A DNA stretch of 12,139 bases from Deltaproteobacteria bacterium. GTDB taxonomy: Bacteria; Myxococcota_A; UBA796; UBA2385. Of the stretch, positions 7,273-12,139 are shown in pieces. Position 1 is the first letter of the stretch; each line of letters opens with the position of its first letter. Under the pieces are notes generated by a model. That model was not told the origin of the DNA. It saw only the letters and a program-made list of their open reading frames with translations, and searched no databases. The stretch spans positions 1 through 12,139 of the forward strand of contig JAERSX010000515.1 of the NCBI GenBank assembly GCA_016845285.1, written 5' to 3'. A program made the translations under genes and the position numbers.

Positions 7273-7959
7273 TCAGCCAGTCTTGCGCGCCATCAGGAAG
7301 GGTTCGAAGTGCGTCCAGTGACGGGTGTCGTCGCCGGTCTTCTTGTAGACAGCCAAATTGAATCGGGCCACGATACGCTCGTAGGGAAGGTTGGCCTCGA
7401 TCCATGACATCGCTGTCCGCGTAGAGGCCATCCAGACGTCATCCAGCACGAGCAGACCTCCGGTCAGCAGGATTCGCCCAGCGTTGCGGACGTCGGCGAT
7501 GATGGCATCGAACTTGTGATCACCATCGACGAAGATCAAACCGAAACGCGCGTTGTGCTCGTAGAGCGAGGGAAGGACCGCATCGGACATGCGTGTCACG
7601 ACAGTGTGCAGCTCGGCCAGACCGGCTCGCTGGACTGTGGTCCGTCCAATGCCGTGCCATGCAGTGTCTTGGAAGGGGTCCACGCTCACGTGCTGGACTC
7701 CGCCGACCTGCGCGAGGGCACCGACCATATACACCGACGAGAATCCGTAGGCACAGCCGACCTCCAAGGTGTGGGTCGGCTGCACTCTCCGCACGAGCTC
7801 GGCGAGCAACAAGCAGGCCTGTTGATTGACGCCCGTCTTCTCCTTCACCTTGAAGAGCTCGCCATCCACACCGGGGATCTTGTCTGCGGTCCACAAGGCC
7901 TGAGTGACCGACTCGAACTGAGGCTGGGCGCTGGGCCAACAGGGGTGAGGAGCGCGCAT
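7273..7959 (-). CDS. Class I SAM-dependent methyltransferase (Methyltransf_24-like)
   Basis: A 228-residue protein with a Rossmann-type methyltransferase core. Motif I is T-L-E-V-G-C-A-Y-G-F-S-S (E66-G72), the acidic residue after strand 2 is in V-S-V-D94-P-F, and F-V-D-G-D-H (143-148) begins the typical Methyltransf_24 (PF13578) segment ending L-L-T-G-G-L-L-V-L-D-D-V. V-D-G-x-H plus L-D-D-V is the hallmark of O-methyltransferase-like enzymes that often bind a metal. The substrate cannot be told. I chose ATG 7959 because the domain begins soon after. GTG 8058 and ATG 8025 would add 33 or 22 residues (including M-R-R-L-F-A-V-A-P-C-G-L-L), a possible but unsupported leader. First gene of a probable operon with the small gene and the MotA-like protein. 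Confidence 0.9.
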   Translation of the reverse strand: MRAPHPCWPSAQPQFESVTQALWTADKIPGVDGELFKVKEKTGVNQQACLLLAELVRRVQPTHTLEVGCAYGFSSVYMVGALAQVGGVQHVSVDPFQDTAWHGIGRTTVQRAGLAELHTVVTRMSDAVLPSLYEHNARFGLIFVDGDHKFDAIIADVRNAGRILLTGGLLVLDDVWMASTRTAMSWIEANLPYERIVARFNLAVYKKTGDDTRHWTHFEPFLMARKTG

Positions 7960-8759
7960 GGTCGGAGATCCTCGCTGAGCGAGCCGCAGTAGACCACATG
8001 GCGCAACAGCAAAGAGCCGCCTCATCTCGAACCCAGCATGCCGAAGGCCCACCCTCACTTGGCCTCTTGTGGCCCCTCGAAACTGGGCCTACGGCCGTCG
8101 CAGCCTGCCAAGGCGCCGTCGACACCCAGCGAGCATCGTCGGGGTCCTCCCCGCCGCCACCACCGGAGCCAGCCCAGATCGTGAAGGCCAATGTGAGTGG
8201 TCGGACGCCCCACCACCGTTCACAGACCCGAAGGACTTGCACCCAGTGCCCACCGGAGATGACCGTCGCGGAGGAGGAGCTGGAAGGTATCCGTCAGGAC
8301 ACGAAGCGATCCGATGGATTCCTGGAGGTGGCGACGGAGGGGCTGGCGTTTCACGACGTGTTGGGCGCGGCCAGGCATCAGCACCCGCACCACCGGCTGA
8401 TGGTCTCAGCCACAGCAAGAACGCGTAGCAGCTGAACGGCCTACACGAAGACCGTCAAATCGTTCTCCATTTCAAATCCAGGATCCATCTCGAGCAGTAC
8501 GGGGCCTCGACGAAGCCTCTGAAATTTCACCCAACAAATGTGACTGACAGCCACTTGCGCCCCACGACGGTTGCACCACCCAAGCGCACAACATGGGCCA
8601 CTATCGAACGGGCTGGCCCAACGCCGTGATGCAGTCCCCGACCATCTGTGAATCAACATGTGCACCACCAACGGCCATCTGACTGTCCTCAGTGATCCCA
8701 CCAACTCGCAGCCAACACCACCTGATATGATACCGAGAGCAATAGGGGGAAATGGTTTC
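7960..8759. other. 800-bp gap, no certain gene; composition shift
   Basis: No family-recognisable gene. Two weak candidates exist. Plus strand 8259-8435 is a 58-residue frame (starting M-T-V-A-E-E-E-L-E-G-I-R-Q) with coding-like third positions but a poor ribosome site; it could be the tail of a broken gene. Minus strand 8441-8659 gives 72 residues, Cys- and Trp-rich, ending M-E-N-D-L-T-V-F-V. From about 8440 the DNA becomes visibly richer in A and T than the operon to the left, which marks the left edge of the cassette-like region. GCCCAAC at 8613-8619 has no downstream GTTRRRY partner. Confidence 0.45.
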
Positions 8760-9140
8760 ATGACAGACCCGCACCGGAAAACAAACAAGGTGTGGTTTGA
8801 AGAAGGGGACAACCCGGCACGGATTGCTCAGTACAACGATCTTGACTCGCGCAACCAAGGAAAATGGCTGACAGAAGCGGGCGTGAATGGTGTAAGGGGA
8901 ATCCTTTTGGCTGATGGCGCTATCTGGCGTTTCGGCGCCGAAGGATGCCCAGAAATGATTCGGAGCGGCCCAATTTCACCTGCCACATTCCTTTCCATAC
9001 ACGAAGATTCTATCGTGAAGGCTGAACTGCTGGACGACGGGCCACCGGTTACCATAGCCAAAGGCATAGCCAAGGCGTGCGCGCGCCTGAGGGCGTTGGG
9101 GTACACAGCAATCGATACAACAGCGGCCACATCCAACTAA
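8760..9140 (+). CDS. Hypothetical protein of cassette region, 126 aa
   Basis: Unrecognised. The ATG at 8760 follows AGGGGGAA with a good spacing, so I prefer it to the in-frame ATGs at 8658 and 8727, which have no ribosome site. The protein is hydrophilic, with no signal peptide or membrane helix. The N-terminal half is rich in Lys, Asn and Asp (K-T-N-K-V-W-F-E-E-G-D-N-P) and has G-I-L-L-A-D-G-A-I-W-R-F-G in the middle. The C-terminal half looks helical (I-A-K-G-I-A-K-A-C-A-R-L-R-A-L-G-Y). Base composition is clearly lower in GC than the genes to the left, in line with horizontal origin. The stop lies 13 bp before the next start, so the two are probably co-transcribed as one cassette unit. 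A two-gene toxin/immunity or defence pair is possible but unsupported. Confidence 0.7.
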   Translation: MTDPHRKTNKVWFEEGDNPARIAQYNDLDSRNQGKWLTEAGVNGVRGILLADGAIWRFGAEGCPEMIRSGPISPATFLSIHEDSIVKAELLDDGPPVTIAKGIAKACARLRALGYTAIDTTAATSN

Positions 9141-9153
9141 CGAAGGTTGGGGC

Positions 9154-9972
9154 ATGACTGACGAAAGGGCTGCGCGCCTCGACAAATGGCTTGAAGAAGA
9201 GGTTGCTGCGAACGGAGAGCTATCGCCCCCGTGGGTCAAGTTTCCGACATACGGTCGTGGCTCGCTCGGCTGGCGTATGGGCGCCGGAGAGCACTGGCTT
9301 GAGCTGTGGTGGCTCTGGATGAGCCGGTTGCCCTCTGAGCGGCAGGAGCGGCTTGGGTACTTGAAAAGGCATGGGGCAGCACCGGAGGTGTGGGGCGATG
9401 TCGTCTGGACCGTGCTCACATGCGCCGCTGCGGAGGAGCTGGAGCAATCACAGGTCGGGGAAATACGATCTCTTGGGCTCATCGCCGATGATGCGGCATA
9501 CCTGAACTGGCGCGCCGGTGAACTCGATGAGCGACCAGTTTGGGAACTGTTCGACGGTCCGGCGGAGGCTGTACGGTACGCTGATCGTGAACTCACGTTT
9601 TGGTGTCGACTTGTTTCCGAAGATAGGGCGCGCGCCGAGATCGAAGAGCCGCCTGCTGCGTGGCGCGCCTTCTTTGACACAGCGAGGACGGGTCGCTTTG
9701 GCGAATCTGTCCCTGATGTGGGGCAGGGGTGGGCTCGCCTTGCGTTCCAGCTTGCCGCTGAAGCGACCGCGCCGCCGCCCTGGATGCTTGGAGTTGAGCT
9801 TGAAGCGTTCACGGACTCACTAGACATGGATGCTGGGTACGTCGATGCGTGGGGCAACTGGGCGTTCGGTGTGTTTGAGAGTCGAAGGGACTGGGAAGCG
9901 TACCTTTCCAAATGGGAGAAGCCGACCACGAAGTGGCTCGGGTTCATCGCCGAGAACGTAATCTTCTTCTGA
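9154..9972 (+). CDS. Hypothetical protein of cassette region, 272 aa
   Basis: A soluble, acidic, tryptophan-rich protein with no signal peptide and no recognised catalytic motif. Start ATG 9154 has GAAGG upstream and lies 13 bp after the previous stop. The N-terminal part (residues 25-80: P-P-W-V-K-F-P ... L-G-W-R-M-G-A-G-E-H-W ... W-M-S-R-L-P) resembles, from memory, a widespread uncharacterised pattern W-R-M-G-x-G-E-x-(Y/W) followed by a W-rich helix. I cannot name the family. The middle has several charged helices. The C-terminal part carries more Trp (W-G-N-W-A-F-G-V-F-E-S-R-R-D-W-E-A-Y). The stop is 60 bp before the attC at 10033, the usual place of a cassette's attC. Sure as a gene, function unknown. 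Confidence 0.82.
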   Translation: MTDERAARLDKWLEEEVAANGELSPPWVKFPTYGRGSLGWRMGAGEHWLELWWLWMSRLPSERQERLGYLKRHGAAPEVWGDVVWTVLTCAAAEELEQSQVGEIRSLGLIADDAAYLNWRAGELDERPVWELFDGPAEAVRYADRELTFWCRLVSEDRARAEIEEPPAAWRAFFDTARTGRFGESVPDVGQGWARLAFQLAAEATAPPPWMLGVELEAFTDSLDMDAGYVDAWGNWAFGVFESRRDWEAYLSKWEKPTTKWLGFIAENVIFF

Positions 9973-10032
9973 CTCGCGGCCCGGCGGCCAAACATGGGTG
10001 CCGAGAGCCCACGTAGGGGCTGACGTTGTTTC

Positions 10033-10130
10033 GCCTAACGCTCAGACGATATCTGACGTTGGGCGAGCGCGAAGCGAGCACAATGTGGCCGAAGGCCCGA
10101 GCGCAGCGAGCAGATATCGGCTCGTTAGGC
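10033..10130 (+). mobile_element. attC recombination site 1 (98 bp)
   Basis: Outer ends GCCTAAC (10033-10039, fits RYYYAAC) and GTTAGGC (10124-10130, fits GTTRRRY) are perfectly complementary; with neighbours the match is CGCCTAACG/CGTTAGGCG. After unpaired spacers of 6 and 3 nt follows a second perfect 9-bp pair, CGATATCTG (10047-10055) with CAGATATCG (10111-10119). The 55-nt centre holds GAGCGCGAAGCGAGC-like repeats. This two-box, gapped-stem structure is that of an integron cassette attC. It stands 60 bp after the stop of the 272-residue gene. Confidence 0.85.
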
Positions 10131-10168
10131 GTCGTAGTGCATGTCCGTACTTCGTCGATTGGCCACTC

Positions 10169-10252
10169 GAACACCTCCGATTCAACCCGCTTTGAAAGCA
10201 GCTATCCAGCCAGCGCAACTGAAGTTGAAGCGAGTCTGGCCCGGAGGTGTTC
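10169..10252. repeat. Inverted repeat, 11-bp arms, inside cassette
   Basis: GAACACCTCCG (10169-10179) is perfectly complementary to CGGAGGTGTTC (10242-10252), with 62 nt between. Further inside, the two sides keep partial complementarity (CCCGCTT against AAGCGAG). It lies between attC site 1 and the 3' end of the minus-strand cassette gene. Possible roles: terminator-like structure for that gene or remnant of another recombination site. No T-run. Confidence 0.6.
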
Positions 10253-10345
10253 CGAACTGTTGTCGGCGGAACCTGGGCGCGCGGGCCATGACAACACGAG
10301 AGGACGTAGGGCAATTCACCTGACGATACTGATGGCTCCAGCGGG

Positions 10346-10657
10346 TCAATCCGCAAAAAAGACTACCGGCTTCCGGGCCCGTATCGCCTTGTCGATTATG
10401 GGGATCAAAGCGCTGATTCGGTCTTCACCCTGCGCGAGTAGTCCTGCTGCATGAGGATACCCCTCCACTTCTCGCCGCACGCTCGGTAGTTCATCTACGG
10501 TCCACGTGCCGTCGCCGAAGAAGTTCAGCAGTCGAGACAGCAAGGGAAATTCCGCCAAAATGTGCCTGCGCAGATCGAATAGAATCCTGTGCTCGTCAGG
10601 TCCGTAGCTGACACATCCCGCTTCGGGCATGCCTTCGATTTGTACATCCAATCCCAT
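10346..10657 (-). CDS. Hypothetical cassette protein, 103 aa, antiparallel
   Basis: An unrecognised small protein in the cassette bounded by the two complete attC sites, on the strand opposite to the neighbouring cassette genes. I placed the start at the ATG at 10657 because GAGG lies 5 nt before it and because M-G-L-D-V at the N-terminus is a common opening of small conserved proteins. The frame runs further upstream to 10813, but that would translate straight through the attC at 10729-10791. Features: R-I-L-F-D-L-R-R-H-I-L-A and L-S-R-L-L-N-F-F as likely helices, W-T-V-D-E-L in the middle, and a basic-hydrophobic end A-I-R-A-R-K-P-V-V-F-F-A-D. No signal peptide. It must have its own promoter if the array is read rightward, but I see no clear one. 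Confidence 0.72.
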   Translation of the reverse strand: MGLDVQIEGMPEAGCVSYGPDEHRILFDLRRHILAEFPLLSRLLNFFGDGTWTVDELPSVRREVEGYPHAAGLLAQGEDRISALIPIIDKAIRARKPVVFFAD

Positions 10658-10728
10658 CAGGTCCTCAGCGACTTCGGCTCCCACTAACCCCCCGCACCGT
10701 CGTTCTGCGGAAGGGCATGCGCTATGAC

Positions 10729-10791
10729 GCCTAACGTGATGGCCAGAGACGCAGTCGGGCGAAGCCCGATTGCATTTCTGGCGCGTTAGGC
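10729..10791 (+). mobile_element. attC recombination site 2 (63 bp)
   Basis: GCCTAAC (10729-10735) and GTTAGGC (10785-10791) are perfectly complementary (CGCCTAACG/CGTTAGGCG with neighbours). Inside, after a 5-nt versus 1-nt spacer, bases 10742-10760 pair with 10764-10782 over 19 positions with one mismatch and two G-T wobbles, closing on a GAA loop (GGGC-GAA-GCCC). It is a short attC of typical minimal length with a nearly ideal hairpin, the strongest candidate in the window for an active site. Confidence 0.9.
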
Positions 10792-11021
10792 GAGGTTTGC
10801 CGTCCACCGCCAACGCTCCAACCTGGCACCCAAAGTGGGGGCCATACCAATGGCGGGAGCCACGTCGCTCGCTGCCGTCCCCACACCCCTCATTGGTTGA
10901 CGGGTGGAACTACAGCTGGTCCAGGGCCGCATTGCGGCCTCCAGACTCGAGTCTGTCCACGCAGAGTGAGGGCCTTCGGTCATCCCCAGAGCCAGAGGGC
11001 AGCACAGGGACGTGGAGCGGA

Positions 11022-11080
11022 GGCCGAGGGGCAGCGGCGAAACGCGAGCGAAGCGAACGATTCGCAACTTCCCCTCGGCC
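11022..11080. repeat. Inverted repeat with GCGAGCGAAGCGAA-type loop
   Basis: GGCCGAGGGG (11022-11031) pairs with CCCCTCGGCC (11071-11080), ten perfect pairs, and GCGAA/TTCGC can pair further inside. The loop carries GCGAGCGAAGCGAACG, a sequence type also found in the centre of attC site 1. It lacks GCCTAAC/GTTAGGC ends, so it is not an attC as it stands. It lies about 100 bp before the antitoxin gene. No T-run follows. Confidence 0.65.
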
Positions 11081-11134
11081 GCAGCGGAGCGATCCTGGGC
11101 TTCCTCCTGGCGGACCCCGTCGCTACCCCAGCCC

Positions 11135-11173
11135 TGGACATCACACAACCCGGGGTGTACCCTTAGGAGTACA
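11135..11173 (+). promoter_or_regulatory. Putative promoter and autoregulatory operator of the toxin-antitoxin pair
   Basis: TGGACA (11135-11140, five of six to the -35 consensus) stands 17 nt before a weak TACCCT (-10). Overlapping it are inverted half-sites TGTAC (11156-11160) and GTACA (11169-11173), separated by 8 nt and ending just before the ribosome site AGGAG (11173-11177). Phd/YefM antitoxins repress their own promoters, and YefM operators have TGTACA-type cores, so these half-sites are plausible antitoxin binding sites. Inference from motif and position. Confidence 0.5.
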
Positions 11174-11182
11174 GGAGCCTGC

Positions 11183-11518
11183 ATGAAGCGACCAGCCCTC
11201 GGAGAGGACCTCGTCCCGGTCAAGGAGCTGCGAGCCAATCTGGCTGGCTGGCTCAAGAAGCTCGACGAGACCGGCAGGCCTGTAGTGGTCACGCAACGAG
11301 GCCGGGCGGCAGCGGTCCTCGTCAGGCCTCAGGACCTCGACGAGCTCGACGAGCAGCGGGAACTGGTTCAGAAGGTGCTTCGCGGGCTGGCGGAATCCGA
11401 AGCGGGCGACCTCATGGATGACGACGACATCTGGTCCGAAGTCGACGAGTTGATCACCGAAGCCGAGGCACACCTTGAAGGTCAAGTGGACTCCGGGGGC
11501 CCGAGCAGACCTGCGTGA
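11183..11518 (+). CDS. Phd/YefM-family antitoxin
   Basis: A 111-residue protein with an N-terminal Phd/YefM fold signature: V-P-V-K-E-L-R-A-N-L-A-G-W-L-K-K-L (residues 11-27), then P-V-V-V-T-Q-R-G-R-A-A-A-V-L-V (33-47) and P-Q-D-L-D-E-L. In this family the N-terminal half dimerises and binds the operator, and the acidic C-terminal tail (E-S-E-A-G-D-L-M-D-D-D-D-I-W onward) wraps and neutralises the toxin. The ATG has AGGAG at 5-nt spacing. The last 44 bp overlap the toxin gene, so translation is coupled and the antitoxin is made first. It probably autorepresses through the half-sites at 11156-11173. Its location between attC-type sites marks it as an integron cassette toxin-antitoxin system, a class known to stabilise large arrays. 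Confidence 0.93.
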   Translation: MKRPALGEDLVPVKELRANLAGWLKKLDETGRPVVVTQRGRAAAVLVRPQDLDELDEQRELVQKVLRGLAESEAGDLMDDDDIWSEVDELITEAEAHLEGQVDSGGPSRPA

Positions 11519-11768
11519 CATCATCAAGCTGATCTCGAGGGACAGACCTCAAGCGGCAAGACGACTCGCGGCTCGAATCAGGGCAGCTACTACTCACCTC
11601 AGAGACCACCCCGACCTCGGGAAGATGGTCAGTGAATTCAACGATCCCAGTCTAAGGGAGATCATCATCAGACCCTACAGAGTGATCTACAGACTGGAAG
11701 CCAGCCACGCCTCCATCTTGGCTGTCATTCACTCACGGAGGCTGCTCCGAGAAGCCCCGAATGGCTGA
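11475..11768 (+). CDS. RelE/ParE-family toxin
   Basis: A 97-residue basic protein with the RelE/ParE pattern: V-K-W-T-P-G-A-R-A-D-L-R-D-I-I at the N-terminus, a helix R-P-Q-A-A-R-R-L-A-A-R-I, L-R-D-H-P-D-L-G-K in the middle, then L-R-E-I-I-I-R-P-Y-R-V-I-Y-R and the terminal strand I-L-A-V-I-H-S-R-R. The family splits into ribosome-dependent mRNA endonucleases (RelE) and gyrase inhibitors (ParE). The P-Y-R-V-I-Y-R segment and the Phd-type partner are seen in both, so the target cannot be decided here. Translation begins at TTG 11475 with GAGG six nt before it, inside the antitoxin gene. The rare start probably keeps toxin output low. Full length, no frameshift. Confidence 0.93.
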   Translation: MKVKWTPGARADLRDIIKLISRDRPQAARRLAARIRAATTHLRDHPDLGKMVSEFNDPSLREIIIRPYRVIYRLEASHASILAVIHSRRLLREAPNG

Positions 11769-11780
11769 CATCAAGGAAGT

Positions 11781-11890
11781 GAGATTTTGCCTCCCGGCGG
11801 GTTCCTGAGACTTCATCAAAACAACGATGGAGTCCGCTCAATCACACCGACGCTAGCCCCGCCTCCGACGCCGCCCGGGAGGCAAATCTC
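11781..11890. repeat. 20-bp inverted repeat abutting attC-like half site
   Basis: Left arm 11781-11800 (GAGATTTTGCCTCCCGGCGG) and right arm 11871-11890 are complementary except for one extra base on each side, separated by 70 nt. The right arm ends exactly where GCCTAAC begins (11891). The left arm starts 12 bp after the toxin stop. The long spacer and absence of a T-run argue against an ordinary terminator. A small terminal-inverted-repeat element of 110 bp is possible, but I see no target duplication. Confidence 0.7.
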
Positions 11891-11923
11891 GCCTAACGTG
11901 ATTGCGGGAGACGCCGTTGCCGC
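11889..11923 (+). repeat. attC-like half site (copy B of 35-bp repeat)
   Basis: It begins TCGCCTAACGTGATTGCGGG. It is 31/35 identical to 5658-5692 and shares 24 of 28 positions with the left half of attC site 2 (from CGCCTAACGTGAT through GAGACGC to GT). GCCTAAC at 11891-11897 fits R''. The best downstream partner is GTTGCGC at 12036-12042, which violates GTTRRRY and whose flanks do not pair with the left arm. The site may be degenerate, or its partner may lie beyond the window. Confidence 0.6.
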
Positions 11924-12139
11924 ACTTCCAGAACAAGCGTCAGCAAGATCTGGGTGCGAGCCGGAGGGCAGCGCCGAGTCGCGGAGCGGAGCCCGGGGCC
12001 ACTGCAGCCAGGTGAACGCAGCGAGCCTTGCTGCTGTTGCGCCGGGCGGAGTGGAGGACTCGGCGGTTCCCAGAGGCGACCACAAGAGCATCAGAGTGGA
12101 CTCCACCCAGATCTGCGGCAATGGCGTTTGCCCCGCGCG

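Larger units (their letters stand above)
10792..11182. other. 390-bp leader region of the toxin-antitoxin cassette
   Basis: No gene supported: the open frames are Arg/Ser/Pro-rich and fit no family. It contains an inverted repeat at 11022-11080 and the promoter/operator region directly before the antitoxin. It is unusually long for a cassette 5' region, so it may hold a decayed gene or an RNA. Confidence 0.5.
11769..12139. other. Cassette 3' region without a recognised gene
   Basis: No gene supported. It holds a 20-bp inverted repeat, an attC-like half site and GGAGCGGAGC / GCAGCGAG segments. One plus-strand frame stays open from a TTG at 11787 to the right edge, but it is Pro/Ala/Gly/Ser-rich and runs through the half site, so I did not call it. 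Confidence 0.5.

Noticed and set aside
8360..8619. GTTGGGC (8360) and GCCCAAC (8613) as an attC
   Set aside because: The order is reversed relative to attC (R' before R'') and there is no paired stem of the right form.
8976..9995. A 339-codon minus-strand frame across the cassette genes
   Set aside because: Ser/Pro/Arg-rich, antisense to two plus-strand genes that have ribosome sites and operon-like spacing.
11787..12139. A plus-strand gene running off the right edge
   Set aside because: The frame is open to the edge, but it begins with TTG, is Pro/Ala/Ser/Gly-rich and passes through the inverted repeat and attC-like half site.

Overview
The window is GC-rich (roughly 60-65% by eye, with one visibly AT-richer patch at about 8440-9150). 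It is densely but loosely packed with genes on both strands, and most of them belong to no family I can name. The style (two lipoproteins, one ending in a CxxCH motif, a DUF2200 protein, a Y_phosphatase3-type phosphatase, many private genes and GC-rich spacers) suggests a Myxococcota-like or related proteobacterial chromosome. That assignment is an inference from style, not from a marker gene. No rRNA, tRNA, CRISPR array, transposase or integrase is visible.

Left part (1-3488, plus strand): a 5'-truncated lipoprotein with a C-terminal CxxCH, an unrecognised 257-residue protein, a DUF2200 protein, and a tyrosine phosphatase with a complete HC-x5-R loop.

Middle part (3576-7959, minus strand): a methyltransferase, a small unknown protein and a polytopic MotA/TolQ/ExbB-like membrane protein form a tight three-gene operon. 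The membrane protein carries the MotA-like signature twice. Downstream in the same orientation lie an unknown helical, membrane-anchored protein and a lipoprotein built from two copies of one domain. A gap of about 600 bp inside this block (5250-5846) holds an attC-like half site.

Right part (about 8440-12139): a piece of an integron gene-cassette array without a visible integrase. Two structured attC sites (10033-10130 and 10729-10791) have complementary GCCTAAC and GTTAGGC ends and long imperfect stems. They delimit (i) a two-gene plus-strand unit of unknown function (8760-9972), (ii) a cassette whose only gene runs on the minus strand (10346-10657), and (iii) a cassette carrying a Phd/YefM antitoxin and a RelE/ParE toxin with a 44-bp overlap. 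A second attC-like half site follows the toxin, and it is nearly identical to the one at 5658.

The toxin-antitoxin pair is the only functionally interpretable cassette cargo and would be expected to stabilise the array. The other cassette genes are good candidates for undescribed functions. Evidence is strongest for the phosphatase, DUF2200 protein, methyltransferase, toxin-antitoxin pair and the two attC sites. It is weakest for the small gene at 6933-7250 and for anything in the long gaps.
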